Source: CAITUY01 sp964611575
GTDB taxonomy: Bacteria; Verrucomicrobiota; Kiritimatiellia; CAIKKV01; CAITUY01
Reading direction: 5' to 3'
DNA length: 64,000 nucleotides
Assembly (NCBI GenBank): GCA_964611575.1
Contig: CAZTAJ010000003.1
Span: 1 to 64,000 of the forward strand
The position numbers were made by a program, and so were the translations under genes. This document shows positions 44,116 through 53,492 of this stretch, piece by piece; the first letter of the stretch is position 1, and the number at the start of each line of letters is the position of its first letter. The notes beneath the pieces are model-generated. The model searched no databases. It saw nothing but the letters and a program-made list of their open reading frames with translations, and had not been told where the DNA came from.

Positions 44116-44364
44116 GGGTTCGGGGTTCAGGGTTCAGGGTGGCCACCGGCTTGTGGACCCTATGGATCGGGACAGGGAGAACGAACGCCCAACCCCGCGG
44201 GACGCGGGGCAAGCACATATCCCGCCGGAGGCGGGAACCAACGTCTAACGCCGTACGTCCAAGGGGGAAGTTGCCGCTTTGAGCGTTGGTTGTTGGATGT
44301 TGAACGTTGGGCGTTGAGGCTATCTTCTCAGCCCTGAACCCTGAACCCTGAACCCTGAACCCTG
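44116..44364. repeat. Inverted pair of (GGGTTCA)n repeats between hypE and hypA
   Basis: 'GGTTCGGGGTTCAGGGTTCAGGG' at 44116-44140 and four or more inverted copies 'CCCTGAA' at 44332-44364 bracket about 190 bases. Inside lies another degenerate repeat, 'GTTGGATGTTGAACGTTGG' near 44291-44310. No gene is seen in this 282-base gap. Confidence 0.65.
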
Positions 44365-44379
44365 CGTATTCGCCGTGCA

Positions 44380-45390
44380 TCAGCAGATCCTCGGCAGCAG
44401 TTCGCCGCGCGGCACGTCAACCAGGCGCCGGCCGCCCGTAACCGTCTCCAGCCACACCCGCCCGCCCTGGCGAACGACGCTCCCGATACAGGCGGCACCG
44501 CGGCCCTCCTCCATTCCGTGCCAGCAGTGCAGGATGGCCTCCGACACCGATGGCGCGCACACCAGCACCATCCGCCCCTCGGAGGCCACGTGCAGCGGGT
44601 CGAGCCCCAGCATGTCCGACACGGCCCGCACGGCCGGCGACAACGGGATCGCCGTCTCGTGCAGCAGAATGCCCAGGGGACGCTCCTCCACGACTTCATT
44701 CAGCACAGCCGCCAGCCCCCCGCGCGTCGGGTCGCGCATGAACCGCACGCCGGCCGCCAGCGGTTCGATGGCCTGGACCAGGCGATGGACCGGCCCCGTG
44801 TCGCTGACCGGCCCCTGCGTAATCCCGATCGCCTGCCGCGCCGCCATGACCGCCATGCCGTGTTCCGCCAGCGGCCCGCTGACCAGCACGCAATCGCCCT
44901 CGACGATCCGGTCGGCTCCCAGCGTAAACGCCTCGATCCGCTCGCCGATGCCGGCCGTGTTGATGTAGAGGCCGTCACATTGCCCGTGCGCCACAACCTT
45001 CGTATCGCCGGTGACCACAGCCACCCCGCACGCCGTCGCCGCATCACGCACGGCATCGAGCACGCGGCGCAGCACATCGAGCGGCAACCCTTCCTCCAGG
45101 ATCAGCGCGAGCGACAACCAGCGCGGCACGCTGCCGCACACGGCCAGGTCGTTCACCGTGCCATGCACCGCGAGATCGCCGATGGTGCCGCCGGGAAACT
45201 CAAGCGGCTGCACCACGAAACTGTCGGTCGTAAACACGAAGGTGCGACCGCGCGGCACAGGCAGGGTGGCGCCGTCGGGCAGGCCCCGCAACGGACCGTC
45301 GCCAAACCGGCTCACAATCTCGCGCTGGATCAGCTCGCGCGAAAGCCGCCCGCCGCCCCCATGCGCCAGTTGGATGGTTTCAGTGTTCAT
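44380..45390 (-). CDS. hypE: Hydrogenase maturation carbamoyl dehydratase HypE
   Basis: A 336-residue HypE of the PurM-like ATPase family. It begins 'MNTETIQLAHGGGGRLSREL', has 'FTTDSFVVQPLEFPGGTIG' and 'LAVHGTVNDLAVCG', and ends 'LLPRIC': the C-terminal cysteine is the residue that carries the thiocarbamate/thiocyanate group. Start 45390 overlaps the hypD stop (ATGA) and matches the family N-terminus; the longer frame to 45489 is rejected. It converts the carbamoyl group from HypF into the CN ligand of the hydrogenase iron. Confidence 0.95.
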   Translation of the reverse strand: MNTETIQLAHGGGGRLSRELIQREIVSRFGDGPLRGLPDGATLPVPRGRTFVFTTDSFVVQPLEFPGGTIGDLAVHGTVNDLAVCGSVPRWLSLALILEEGLPLDVLRRVLDAVRDAATACGVAVVTGDTKVVAHGQCDGLYINTAGIGERIEAFTLGADRIVEGDCVLVSGPLAEHGMAVMAARQAIGITQGPVSDTGPVHRLVQAIEPLAAGVRFMRDPTRGGLAAVLNEVVEERPLGILLHETAIPLSPAVRAVSDMLGLDPLHVASEGRMVLVCAPSVSEAILHCWHGMEEGRGAACIGSVVRQGGRVWLETVTGGRRLVDVPRGELLPRIC

Positions 45391-46484
45391 TCCATGTACT
45401 TGAAATACGCCGAGCACGTCCCCTCGGAACTCACCATGCAGGGGCCCACGGGACGATCCGGCGTGCAGGCGGTCCCGAACAGCGGGCACTCCGGCGGACG
45501 CAGTTTTCCCTTGAGCACGTCACCGCAGCGGCAGGCGGGGTTCTCACGCCCCAGCGCCACGGTCACGCCGTGCCGACGTTCGGCGTCATACCCGGCCACC
45601 GCCTCGCGCAGTCCCAGCCCGCTGGCCGGGATCGTGCCGATTCCCCGCCAGGCCGCGTCGACCGGTTCCAGGTAACGCGCCATTAACTCCTGCGCGCGGG
45701 CGTTGCCACACTGGGTCACGACCCGCGCATACCGGTTATCCACACGCGCCTCGCCCACGGCAACCTGCTGCAGAATGCCCTCAACGCCGTAGAGAATGTC
45801 CAGCGGCTCAAACCCGGCAATCACGCACGGCACGCGGTAGTGTTCCACAAAGGGGAGGTAGGCGTCAGCCCCTATAATGGCGCTGACATGGGCGGGGCAC
45901 AGGAACGCATCGATGCGAATCTCGGGATCAGCCAGCAGGGCATGCAGCGCCGGGGGCACGAGTTTGAAGGCCGTAAGCAACGAGACGTTGCGCAAGCCGC
46001 GTTGCAGGGTGGTGTCGAGCATGCTGATCACCGGCGCGATGGTGGTCTCGAAGCCGATGGCCAGGAAGACGACCTCGGTGGCGGGCTCCGCCGCCGCCAG
46101 CTCGATCGCGCGGGCCGGGCTGTAACACACCTCGATCCGGCCGCCCTTCGAGCGACAGGCGGCCAGCGTCGTCTCCGAGCCCGGGACGTTCAACATGTCG
46201 CCAAACGTCACGACCAAGATGCCGCGGCCGGCAAGTTCGACGGCGGCATCGACATATTGCGTGGGCGTGACACAGACGGGGCAGCCCGGCCCGCTGATCA
46301 GCGTCACGCACCCGGGCAGGACCTGGCGGATGCCGTAACGCGCAATGGCCATGGTATGGCTGCCGCACACCTCCATGATGGCCACCCGGCGCCCGGCCGC
46401 CGTCAACGTCCGGCCGACCTCATCGAGGCGCACACGAATTGCCGCAGCGGCCGCCGGATTTCTGAAGCCTTCGATGTATTTCAT
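45387..46484 (-). CDS. hypD: Hydrogenase iron-cofactor scaffold HypD
   Basis: A 365-residue HypD. The family motifs 'EVCGSHTMAIARYGIRQVLP' and 'LISGPGCPVCVTPTQYVD' are present with the cysteines needed to hold the Fe(CN)2CO unit, and the C-terminal 'CPLFGTAC...PCMVSSEGTC' supplies [4Fe-4S] ligands. ATGA overlaps couple it to hypC upstream and hypE downstream, indicating one operon. It forms the scaffold complex with HypC and HypE. Confidence 0.95.
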   Translation of the reverse strand: MKYIEGFRNPAAAAAIRVRLDEVGRTLTAAGRRVAIMEVCGSHTMAIARYGIRQVLPGCVTLISGPGCPVCVTPTQYVDAAVELAGRGILVVTFGDMLNVPGSETTLAACRSKGGRIEVCYSPARAIELAAAEPATEVVFLAIGFETTIAPVISMLDTTLQRGLRNVSLLTAFKLVPPALHALLADPEIRIDAFLCPAHVSAIIGADAYLPFVEHYRVPCVIAGFEPLDILYGVEGILQQVAVGEARVDNRYARVVTQCGNARAQELMARYLEPVDAAWRGIGTIPASGLGLREAVAGYDAERRHGVTVALGRENPACRCGDVLKGKLRPPECPLFGTACTPDRPVGPCMVSSEGTCSAYFKYME

Positions 46485-46696
46485 CGGCTGAGTTCGTCGA
46501 ATAACTGCAACACGGCATCCGCCTCAGCCTGGTTCATCTTCTCAATGGCATACCCCGCGTGGACGATGACGTAGGTTCCCAGCATCACGCCCGGCACCAG
46601 CGACAGGTCGACCTCATGACGACTGCCGTCCAACTCCGCGACGCCCGTTCCGTCGGCGCGCAGTTCCACAAGTTTCATCGGTACCGCCAGACACAT
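46481..46696 (-). CDS. hypC: Hydrogenase assembly chaperone HypC
   Basis: A 71-residue HypC/HupF with the invariant 'MCLAVPMKLVEL' start, in which Cys2 carries the iron unit, and 'VPGVMLGTYVIVHAGYAI' in the OB fold. It is 4 bases after hypF and overlaps hypD by ATGA. The length is typical (70-90). It shuttles the Fe(CN)2CO group from HypD to the hydrogenase large subunit. Confidence 0.95.
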   Translation of the reverse strand: MCLAVPMKLVELRADGTGVAELDGSRHEVDLSLVPGVMLGTYVIVHAGYAIEKMNQAEADAVLQLFDELSR

Positions 46697-46700
46697 CGTT

Positions 46701-49031
46701 TCAGCCCCCCGCCACCACCGCCTGTCCCAACGCGATGCACCCGTCCCCCGGCGGCGTGGACCCGTGCCGCAAGACCTCCAAGCCGGCCGATTCCAGGTCC
46801 GTCACGAGCAACTCGTTGAGGATGCGGTTCATGAACACGCCGCCGCTCAAGGCCACCCTCCGCTGCCTACAGTAATGACACTTTGACTGTATCATTTGCG
46901 AAGCCGCCTTCGCAAGCGCGACGTGGAAGGCTAACGCCCACAGGGGTGCGTGGTCACGCACCGTGGGATCGTCAGAGAGAACACGAAAGGCCGGGGCCCA
47001 GTCGACCACCAACAGGCCCTGTTCCTCGCGCGTTTCGAACGGCACGTCGGGCAACCGGGTCTCACGACAGGCCCGGGCCGCTGCTTCGAGCCGAATCGCC
47101 GGCTGCCCTTCGTAAGTAATGACGCGGGGCGCCACTCCCAGCGCGACGGCCACCGCGTCGAAGACACGACCGGCCGCCCGCGAGAGCGGAGCATTCACGC
47201 CCTGTTGCGCCTGCATCGCCCAGACGCCGGCTTCCATCTCCCCGACGCCCAACGCTGCCAGGCGTTCCGGCACCAGCGGAATGCCCGCGGTCGCCCAGCG
47301 GCCCACGAGTTGGCGCGCGGGTTCCCGGACCGCGGCATCGCCACCCGGCAGCGGGACAGGCGCGAAGGTCGCGAGCCGCCGGAACCCCGTTTCATTCACG
47401 GCCAGCAATTCGGCGCCCCACACGGTGCCATCGGCACCCCACCCCGTCCCATCCATGACCAGCGCCAGCCCTTCGCGATACCCGTGCTCCGCCAGGCAGG
47501 CCACCGCGTGCGCGTGGTGGTGCTGCACCTCGACGACCGGCACACCGCTCGCCCGCGCCAGACGACGGCCGAACGCCGCCGATTGCATGTCGGGATGCGC
47601 GTCCACCGCCACTGCTTCCGGCGACTTGCGCAGAAACTCAGGCAGCGTCCGCACCACCGTCTCGAACCCGTCCAACGCCTCAGGGGTGTCCAGATCGCCG
47701 ATGTGCGGCGACAGCACCACGCGGTTGCCGTAACCCAGCGCGACGGCGTTCTTCATGTCGGCCCCCATGGCGAGGGCCGGCCGACCCAGAGACCAGGCCA
47801 GCGCCACGGGCTCCGGCGCATACCCGCGAGCCCGCCGCCAGACCTGCGGCACATCGCCCTGCATCGCGCAAACCGAGTCGTCGTTGCGCAAGGTGATGTC
47901 CCGATCGTGCGTCAGCCAGGCATCCGCAATGCCCGCCAGTCGTTCGTGCGCCTCGGCATTCCCCAACGCGATCGGCTCGCCGCGACGATTGCCGCTGGTC
48001 ATCACCAGCAGGTCGAACGCCGGAGTGGGGTCCCCCGTCAGCGGCTCGGCGAGCAGTCGATGCAAGGGCGTGGTGGGCAGCATCACGCCCAGCGTCCGGG
48101 CATCTGGGGTGAGCAGGTCCGTCGGCAGGCGCCCCGCCCCGACCGCGTCCGGCAGCACGTCCAGGATGACGATCGGCGCCGCCGCCGATTCCAGCAGTTC
48201 CGCCGCTGCCCGGGGAACCCGGCAGAAACGGCGCACGGCGGCCAGGTCGCGCGCCATGACGGCGAACGGTTTGTGCGGTCGCCGTTTGCAGTCGCGGAGC
48301 CGTTGCAGCGTCGCGCGATTGAAGGCGTCGGCCGAAAGCAGATACCCGCCGAGGCCCCGTACGGCCACGATCCGGCCCGCCCGCAGCGCCGCGCGTGCCG
48401 CCGGAATCGCCCCGCCGCCCCGCACCGTTGGGTGGGACGGGGCCGCGTATGTCACTTGCGGACCGCAGGCGGGGCACGCCATGCTCTCGGCATGGAACCG
48501 GCGATCGGCAGGATTCTCGTATTCCGTCCGGCACGCGGGACAAAGAGGGAAGGCGGCCAGGGTTGTGCGCTCACGGTCGTACGGCATGGCGGTCACCACC
48601 GTGTACCGCGGGCCGCATTGCGTGCAGGTCGTAAACGGATAGCCGTAGCGCCGGTCGGCCGGATCGAAGATCTCGCGGGCGCAATCGGCACACAGCCGCA
48701 GGTCGGCGGGGATGACGATGTCGGCGGCGTCGGGACTCACGCTCGCCACGATCCGAAACGGCAGGCGGGCGGGCCCCGTCAGGGATTCAGCCGACACGCG
48801 GGTCACCGTATCGAGCCGGGCATTCGGCGGAAGGCATGACGGAAGCGCGGCCATGAATCCGGTCACCTGGGACGCAGGCCCGTCGAGCACGAGCCGCACC
48901 ACGCCGGCACGGTTCTGCACCCAGCCGCCGAGGCCGGCATCGCACGCCAGCCGGTACAGCGCCGGACGGAATCCGACCCCCTGCACGACGCCGCGCAGAT
49001 CGTAGGTGTGTCTGACGACAGGTTCCGACAA
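46701..49031 (-). CDS. hypF: Carbamoyltransferase HypF
   Basis: A 776-residue HypF with all four domains: acylphosphatase ('RGVVQGVGFRPALYRLA', near residue 13), two zinc-finger-like units ('CADC...CTQCG' and 'CPAC...CPACG', about 105-185), a YrdC-like part ('RRPHKPFAVMARDLAAVR') and the C-terminal Kae1-like part ('VEVQHHHAHAVACLAEHGY', 'DGTGWGADGTVWGAELL'). It starts at TTG preceded by GAGGAG; an ATG start is not available nearby. It makes thiocarboxamide on HypE from carbamoyl phosphate. It is the first gene of the hypF-C-D-E-A-B set. Confidence 0.94.
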   Translation of the reverse strand: MSEPVVRHTYDLRGVVQGVGFRPALYRLACDAGLGGWVQNRAGVVRLVLDGPASQVTGFMAALPSCLPPNARLDTVTRVSAESLTGPARLPFRIVASVSPDAADIVIPADLRLCADCAREIFDPADRRYGYPFTTCTQCGPRYTVVTAMPYDRERTTLAAFPLCPACRTEYENPADRRFHAESMACPACGPQVTYAAPSHPTVRGGGAIPAARAALRAGRIVAVRGLGGYLLSADAFNRATLQRLRDCKRRPHKPFAVMARDLAAVRRFCRVPRAAAELLESAAAPIVILDVLPDAVGAGRLPTDLLTPDARTLGVMLPTTPLHRLLAEPLTGDPTPAFDLLVMTSGNRRGEPIALGNAEAHERLAGIADAWLTHDRDITLRNDDSVCAMQGDVPQVWRRARGYAPEPVALAWSLGRPALAMGADMKNAVALGYGNRVVLSPHIGDLDTPEALDGFETVVRTLPEFLRKSPEAVAVDAHPDMQSAAFGRRLARASGVPVVEVQHHHAHAVACLAEHGYREGLALVMDGTGWGADGTVWGAELLAVNETGFRRLATFAPVPLPGGDAAVREPARQLVGRWATAGIPLVPERLAALGVGEMEAGVWAMQAQQGVNAPLSRAAGRVFDAVAVALGVAPRVITYEGQPAIRLEAAARACRETRLPDVPFETREEQGLLVVDWAPAFRVLSDDPTVRDHAPLWALAFHVALAKAASQMIQSKCHYCRQRRVALSGGVFMNRILNELLVTDLESAGLEVLRHGSTPPGDGCIALGQAVVAGG

Positions 49032-49053
49032 TGCTCAACTCCTCGTGATCACT

Positions 49054-49203
49054 CAGGGTTCGGGGTTCAGGGTTCAGAAAGAGAGCATGACGAATGTCTG
49101 GCCTTTATCGCCATCATAGTCGCAATCCTCATGGGCTGCCCCGTAAATTAGGATCGCGATTATGGTTACGATTAGGCCCTGAACCCCGAACCCTGAACCC
49201 TCC
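49054..49203. repeat. Inverted pair of (GGGTTCA)n repeats upstream of hypF
   Basis: 'AGGGTTCGGGGTTCAGGG' at 49054-49077 and its inverted counterpart 'CCCTGAACCCCGAACCCTGA' at 49176-49203 bracket about 98 bases. The layout repeats that at 44116-44364 and could form a long hairpin. No gene is seen here. Confidence 0.65.
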
Positions 49204-49204
49204 C

Positions 49205-49915
49205 TTACCTCGCTAATACATTCACCAACTCCGCCGACAACTGCTGCATGCGTTCGAAATCGGGAAACCGTCGCTCCAGCCGGCGGTAGGTCGCATGATG
49301 ATGCCGACACCGGACGCCGGATTCAGACGGCACCACGGCATGCAGCATCTCGTGAAAGACAATGTAACTGACGAAATCGACGGGCACTCGCGGGTCGTCC
49401 AGCAGCGGGTTGATGCGCACGAGGTCCTGGGACTTGACGTAGGATCCGTAACGGATCGTTCGGGTCCGTGCCCGCCGGCGGCGCCGCCCGCGCGCGCCCC
49501 AGCCAATCCGGCACGCCAATCGCCCCTGGAAGAACTCATGGTTCACGCGATCCCGGATCATGGCGAGGTCATGGACTCGTCCGCGCGTCAGCAATTGGCG
49601 CGAGGCCGGCGAACGCGGCGCAGGCGTCAGGGTGCCGGCAAAATGCGAGACGATGCGCCAGGCCGCGGCATCCCGCGTGCGCAGGTAACGGCCCAGAGCG
49701 TCAAGCACCGTGTCGGGAGCCTGGCTGAAGGCCCGGTCAACACGCAGGCGCACCACACCGAGCGGATCGAAGCGCATGGACACCATGGAAGCGCGGTTGC
49801 GGGTGAATACCACCCGGACAAGGCGCCCGCTCTGGGCCGTCAGCCACGCCTCCATCCGTTCCGCCGTCCAGCGGGGCGCGAAAAGGCTTAGTTGCGTCTG
49901 GGCTTTGAGCTCCAT
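49205..49915 (-). CDS. SprT-like zinc metalloprotease-fold protein
   Basis: A 236-residue protein with 'NHEFFQGRLACRIGWGARGR', a basic strand, then 'VSYIVFHEMLHAVVPS' giving the HExxH zinc site, and 'HHATYRRLERRFPDFERM'. The layout matches SprT/Spartan-like metalloproteases, which cleave DNA-protein crosslinks in eukaryotes; bacterial roles are not well known. The N-terminal 100 residues have no recognised domain. The start ATG is 53 bases after the stop of the large glycosidase gene. Confidence 0.75.
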   Translation of the reverse strand: MELKAQTQLSLFAPRWTAERMEAWLTAQSGRLVRVVFTRNRASMVSMRFDPLGVVRLRVDRAFSQAPDTVLDALGRYLRTRDAAAWRIVSHFAGTLTPAPRSPASRQLLTRGRVHDLAMIRDRVNHEFFQGRLACRIGWGARGRRRRRARTRTIRYGSYVKSQDLVRINPLLDDPRVPVDFVSYIVFHEMLHAVVPSESGVRCRHHHATYRRLERRFPDFERMQQLSAELVNVLAR

Positions 49916-49968
49916 TCATGTTCCCCAATGGCGCTGGCCGTCCTCCCCGGCCACGAACCCGGCGGCCG

Positions 49969-52900
49969 TCACTTCGCCGTCGCGATGGACACGCTCCACG
50001 GAAGTGCCGGCGCCGACGCCGGCCACACGGACTGCCGGCCGTCACCGTCGGTCGCCTCCACGAAAAACTCCACCGTTCCCCCGGACATCAAGCCGGCGCT
50101 CACCCCGCCCGTGTACGACTGGCGAAATCGATGGGTCATCGGTATGGCTTGCCATGCCCGCTGGCCCGCCACGCGCCAGCGGAGAACAACGGACCGGATG
50201 TCCCGGTCGGACAGGGCCACCACACGCACCGCCAGATCGTCATTCGCTGCGAGACGGGTGAAGGGTTTGCAGGCAACCACCCGGGGGCCATCCTTCATGC
50301 GACCGTACGCGGTCCGGGCCACATGCGAACACGGGCTCTCCCAACCGTCCTGATCCAGCGCGCTGACCGCGTACTCATACTCGCCCGCTGCCGGGGGGCA
50401 GTCCACGAACATTTTGCAGCCGCCGGCCAGCGTCGCGCGGCTCACCCGTTTCCAGGTGCCCTTCCCTGCCCGTCTCCGGTACAGGTTCTGTCCGGCCGTG
50501 CGCGGTCCCGGGGTCCAGGAAATCCAGACTTCCTTGGCCCCGCCCCTGACCTGCACTTCACGCGGCGGTACGGCAGGCAGGAATTCCTCGAGCCGCCCGA
50601 TCGTCCGCCAGTAGTACGGCATTTGCTTGACGCTGAACGTCGCCAATGTCCCGAAATCGCAGCGAGTGGTGAGTTTCCGGGCCAGGGCGGCCACGGCGCG
50701 ATTCATCCCCGCCGCCACGATGTCCCGATACGCCCGGGCCGCCACGGTGGCGGCCCCGGAAGCGTTTCCGCCCTCTTTCTCCCGGGCCGCTTCCGCGAGC
50801 GCCTGCTCCGCTGGCTCGCCATCCGCGAGCAACATCGCCGCCCTATCGTAGGCCAACACCATGTCCATGGTCGCGGCGAGGTAGTCCAGCCGCTCCAGGC
50901 GGGCCACGCGCTTCTGCCGGCCGTACAACGCCGCCAGCCGATCCAGATCGCGGCGGATCACCCGCACCGCTGCCATGTGCCGCTTGGCGCCGGCATTGCG
51001 TTTCAGGTGATGAAGGGGGATCAGGAAGCCGTCAATCGCCTGGTACGAACGGGACGTCATTCCGTGGGCGACCAGCTTCGGCCGTATGGCGTAGACCGAC
51101 TCCTCGATGTCCGCCAGTTCTTTCCGCAGCCGATCCTCATCGGTCTCCGTCTCCAGCGCATGCAACCGGGCCGCCGCCTGTTCCAGGTCGCTCACGCCGA
51201 GCCGGGCACGGTCCTCGCGCACCGCCGCTTCCTGCGCGTCCTGCGGCAGCAGATGGAAGGCCGCCTCGGCATCGGCTGACACCGGCACCTGGGCCAGCGC
51301 CTTGGCCGCGGCCTCGGCCTTGGTTGCCAGAAACGCGGCCGCCTTGCCATCCACTTCGAACGGGTAATGCGGGACCCAGCCGCACCAGCGCATCTGACTG
51401 CACTCCGCCGTGCCGCGCACGCCGGTCCACCGCGACCCGAGCCGCTGGAGAACCGCGAGATGCCGGCCCATGCGCTTCTCCTGATCGGGGCCGAACGCAC
51501 AACGGGCAAGACGCCGGTAGAAGCGATCCGGGGTGAGTTTCGTATCCCAGGCGAACTGCGTTATATAGCCCGTCTCCTCCTCCACGTCACGGGTCCGCCA
51601 CTGAAGCGTCAACAGGCCCTGGCATCCCTTGCTCAGCGCATCGGGGGCGAGCAGGCCGAGCGACTCGACATTCGGCTGACGCACCGCGCACTCGTCGATG
51701 TCGCCCTCCACCCAGGGCATGGCCCAGCGTTCGCGCCCGGGCGGAAGTTGCCCCCACGGCGTGCTGACGTTGGGCCCCATGGAGGCATCGATGTTATCGT
51801 GGCAGGTGAACGCCACGCCGGCCGGCAACAGCTTGTCATAGCCCAGGCAGTAATCCGCAAACTGCATCCAGCGGTCGCCGCCCCAGCCCACCAGAACGAG
51901 CTTCACGCGCGGCGCCTGGCGCGCCAGGACATCGAAAGCGATCTCGGCGAATCGTCCGAACCGGATGGCTTCCCACACTCTCTGCTCGTTGCCCAGGTAG
52001 GCGAAGTCCGCGCGACGACCGGCCAGAAGGGCGGCGCCCGGCGAGCCGGCGGGCGGAGGCGGGGTCCCCACGCAGCCGCCTCCCTCGTGCTCCCACAGGG
52101 CGAAGCGCGTAATATACGGATTGCGTTCCAGGAACTGCGTGACACGGGCCTTGAACCGCGCTTCGACCTCCCGACAGGCGGGATCCTCGCGCGGCGCCTC
52201 AAATCCCGCGGCCACCTCGATGCCCGCGCCCCGGGCATACCGCGTGGCGTCCCGGAACAGCGCCTCCGTGCGTTTGATCTCCGTCAGAAGGTCTGGCAGA
52301 TCCTCGCCCGCCGGGCTTGAGTAGATCTCCTCATCGAAGAAACGGCCGGCGCCAAACGAAAACTCCGACGTGCGGAGCGAGGCCACCGCGCCCCAGGGTT
52401 TCGTCAGGGAATTGGGCGTGACGCCGCCGGTCCTGTATTCGCCGCGCCACTGATAGGCCGCGCCGGGCTCGTCGTCATACCAGTGCATGAGCAGCATATT
52501 GCCGCGCATCCGCGCCAGTTGATCGAAGTAGAACTTGTAGTCCGCCGCGCCCCAGTCGGTGGTGCCGCAAAGGAAGTTGTAGTGGAGCATGTTGCCGCGC
52601 ACCGTGAAGGCCGGACGTTCCACCGCGTCAAGGCCGGCGGGGATAGCGGCGGGCGCCGGACGTTCCGGAAACGTGTCGCCGCCTGCGTAGAACCCCATCC
52701 CCAGTCGTTCCAGCAGACCGTACACCCCGTAGAGAATGCCCACCGGCTCAGCCGCCGTGATGAACAGACAGCGCCGGGCACCAGCTCCCACGGTCGCCAG
52801 CCGGTATCCCTGCGTCCCGAGAGCCGCCGGATCGGCCTTGACGCCGAAACCCGCGGCCAGCGTGCGGTCGAGAACGACACACGTGCCCTTGGACGGCAAA

Positions 52901-53058
52901 CGCGGCACGACCGGCGAGACCCACCCTGTCAGCAGGTAGAGATAACGCGCCAGTTCGCCGCCGGCAGTCCGGACGACTTCCACCGCGTTCCGGTCCACCA
53001 CCACCGCGGCGCCCGCCAACGACCACACGGATTTCGCTCCCTGCTTCTGTGTCTTCAT
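49969..53058 (-). CDS. Large glycoside hydrolase with GH67N/GH20-like N-terminus and Fn3-like C-terminus
   Basis: A 1029-residue protein. Residues 1-170 resemble the N-terminal domain shared by alpha-glucuronidases and hexosaminidases ('GGELARYLYLLTGWV', 'GILYGVYGLLERLGMGFYAG'). The barrel follows with 'RPAFTVRGNMLHYNFLCGTT' and 'YKFYFDQLARMRGNMLLMHW'. A helical region precedes a fibronectin-III-like domain ('KEVWISWTPGPRTAGQNLYR'). I cannot assign the catalytic residues with certainty, and no clear signal peptide is seen at the chosen start, which has AGGAG upstream. It lies among other sugar-active genes and probably acts on plant or algal polysaccharides; the substrate is unknown. Confidence 0.6.
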   Translation of the reverse strand: MKTQKQGAKSVWSLAGAAVVVDRNAVEVVRTAGGELARYLYLLTGWVSPVVPRLPSKGTCVVLDRTLAAGFGVKADPAALGTQGYRLATVGAGARRCLFITAAEPVGILYGVYGLLERLGMGFYAGGDTFPERPAPAAIPAGLDAVERPAFTVRGNMLHYNFLCGTTDWGAADYKFYFDQLARMRGNMLLMHWYDDEPGAAYQWRGEYRTGGVTPNSLTKPWGAVASLRTSEFSFGAGRFFDEEIYSSPAGEDLPDLLTEIKRTEALFRDATRYARGAGIEVAAGFEAPREDPACREVEARFKARVTQFLERNPYITRFALWEHEGGGCVGTPPPPAGSPGAALLAGRRADFAYLGNEQRVWEAIRFGRFAEIAFDVLARQAPRVKLVLVGWGGDRWMQFADYCLGYDKLLPAGVAFTCHDNIDASMGPNVSTPWGQLPPGRERWAMPWVEGDIDECAVRQPNVESLGLLAPDALSKGCQGLLTLQWRTRDVEEETGYITQFAWDTKLTPDRFYRRLARCAFGPDQEKRMGRHLAVLQRLGSRWTGVRGTAECSQMRWCGWVPHYPFEVDGKAAAFLATKAEAAAKALAQVPVSADAEAAFHLLPQDAQEAAVREDRARLGVSDLEQAAARLHALETETDEDRLRKELADIEESVYAIRPKLVAHGMTSRSYQAIDGFLIPLHHLKRNAGAKRHMAAVRVIRRDLDRLAALYGRQKRVARLERLDYLAATMDMVLAYDRAAMLLADGEPAEQALAEAAREKEGGNASGAATVAARAYRDIVAAGMNRAVAALARKLTTRCDFGTLATFSVKQMPYYWRTIGRLEEFLPAVPPREVQVRGGAKEVWISWTPGPRTAGQNLYRRRAGKGTWKRVSRATLAGGCKMFVDCPPAAGEYEYAVSALDQDGWESPCSHVARTAYGRMKDGPRVVACKPFTRLAANDDLAVRVVALSDRDIRSVVLRWRVAGQRAWQAIPMTHRFRQSYTGGVSAGLMSGGTVEFFVEATDGDGRQSVWPASAPALPWSVSIATAK

Positions 53059-53090
53059 CTAAGCCCTCTCCTCTTTGACCCTATGCCCTA

Positions 53091-53465
53091 CTACGCCAAA
53101 TCCCGTTCGGCCAGTCCGTCCTCACCGAGGCCCAGGTAGTGTCCGATTTCGTGCAACAGGGTGATCCGCACCTGCCGGCGGTACTCGTCCTCGTCGCCGT
53201 CGGCATCATCCCACAGGTTGACGAGAAAGAGGAGAATCTCCGGCGGCAAGGCATCGCTGCCGGGGTCCGCATAGGCGTCGCCGACGAAGAGTCCCAACAG
53301 ATCGGGATCGAGTCCCTCCTCGACCATGGCGCGGCTCGGAACTTGTTCGAACACGATCGGTATGCCGCGGATCCCCTCGCGAATCGCCGGGGGCAGTTCG
53401 CCAAGGAGCCGTTGGGTCTCCTCGTCCGCCACCGCCTGCAAATTCTGCCACTGCGCCTTGTCCAT
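53091..53465 (-). CDS. Minimal zincin metallopeptidase family protein
   Basis: A 124-residue protein of the Zincin_1 type. 'LLHEIGHYLGLGEDGLAERD' is an HExxHxxGxxE zinc site near the C-terminus, and 'IVFEQVPSRAMVEEGLDPDL' with 'LGLFVGDAYAD' is typical of the N-terminal half. Such short zincins are common in bacteria but their substrates are unknown. The gene lies between two glycosidase-type genes on the same strand and may be co-transcribed with them. Confidence 0.85.
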   Translation of the reverse strand: MDKAQWQNLQAVADEETQRLLGELPPAIREGIRGIPIVFEQVPSRAMVEEGLDPDLLGLFVGDAYADPGSDALPPEILLFLVNLWDDADGDEDEYRRQVRITLLHEIGHYLGLGEDGLAERDLA

Positions 53466-53492
53466 GGGACGCCGATTATGAATCCAGAACCT

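Noticed and set aside
42571..44364. Possible CRISPR arrays in hyp intergenic gaps
   Set aside because: The repeats are 7-9 bases, contiguous and degenerate, without spacers of constant length, and no cas gene is present.
46950..48839. 629-residue plus-strand open frame
   Set aside because: Antisense to hypF, a complete and conserved gene; it is a by-product of high GC content.
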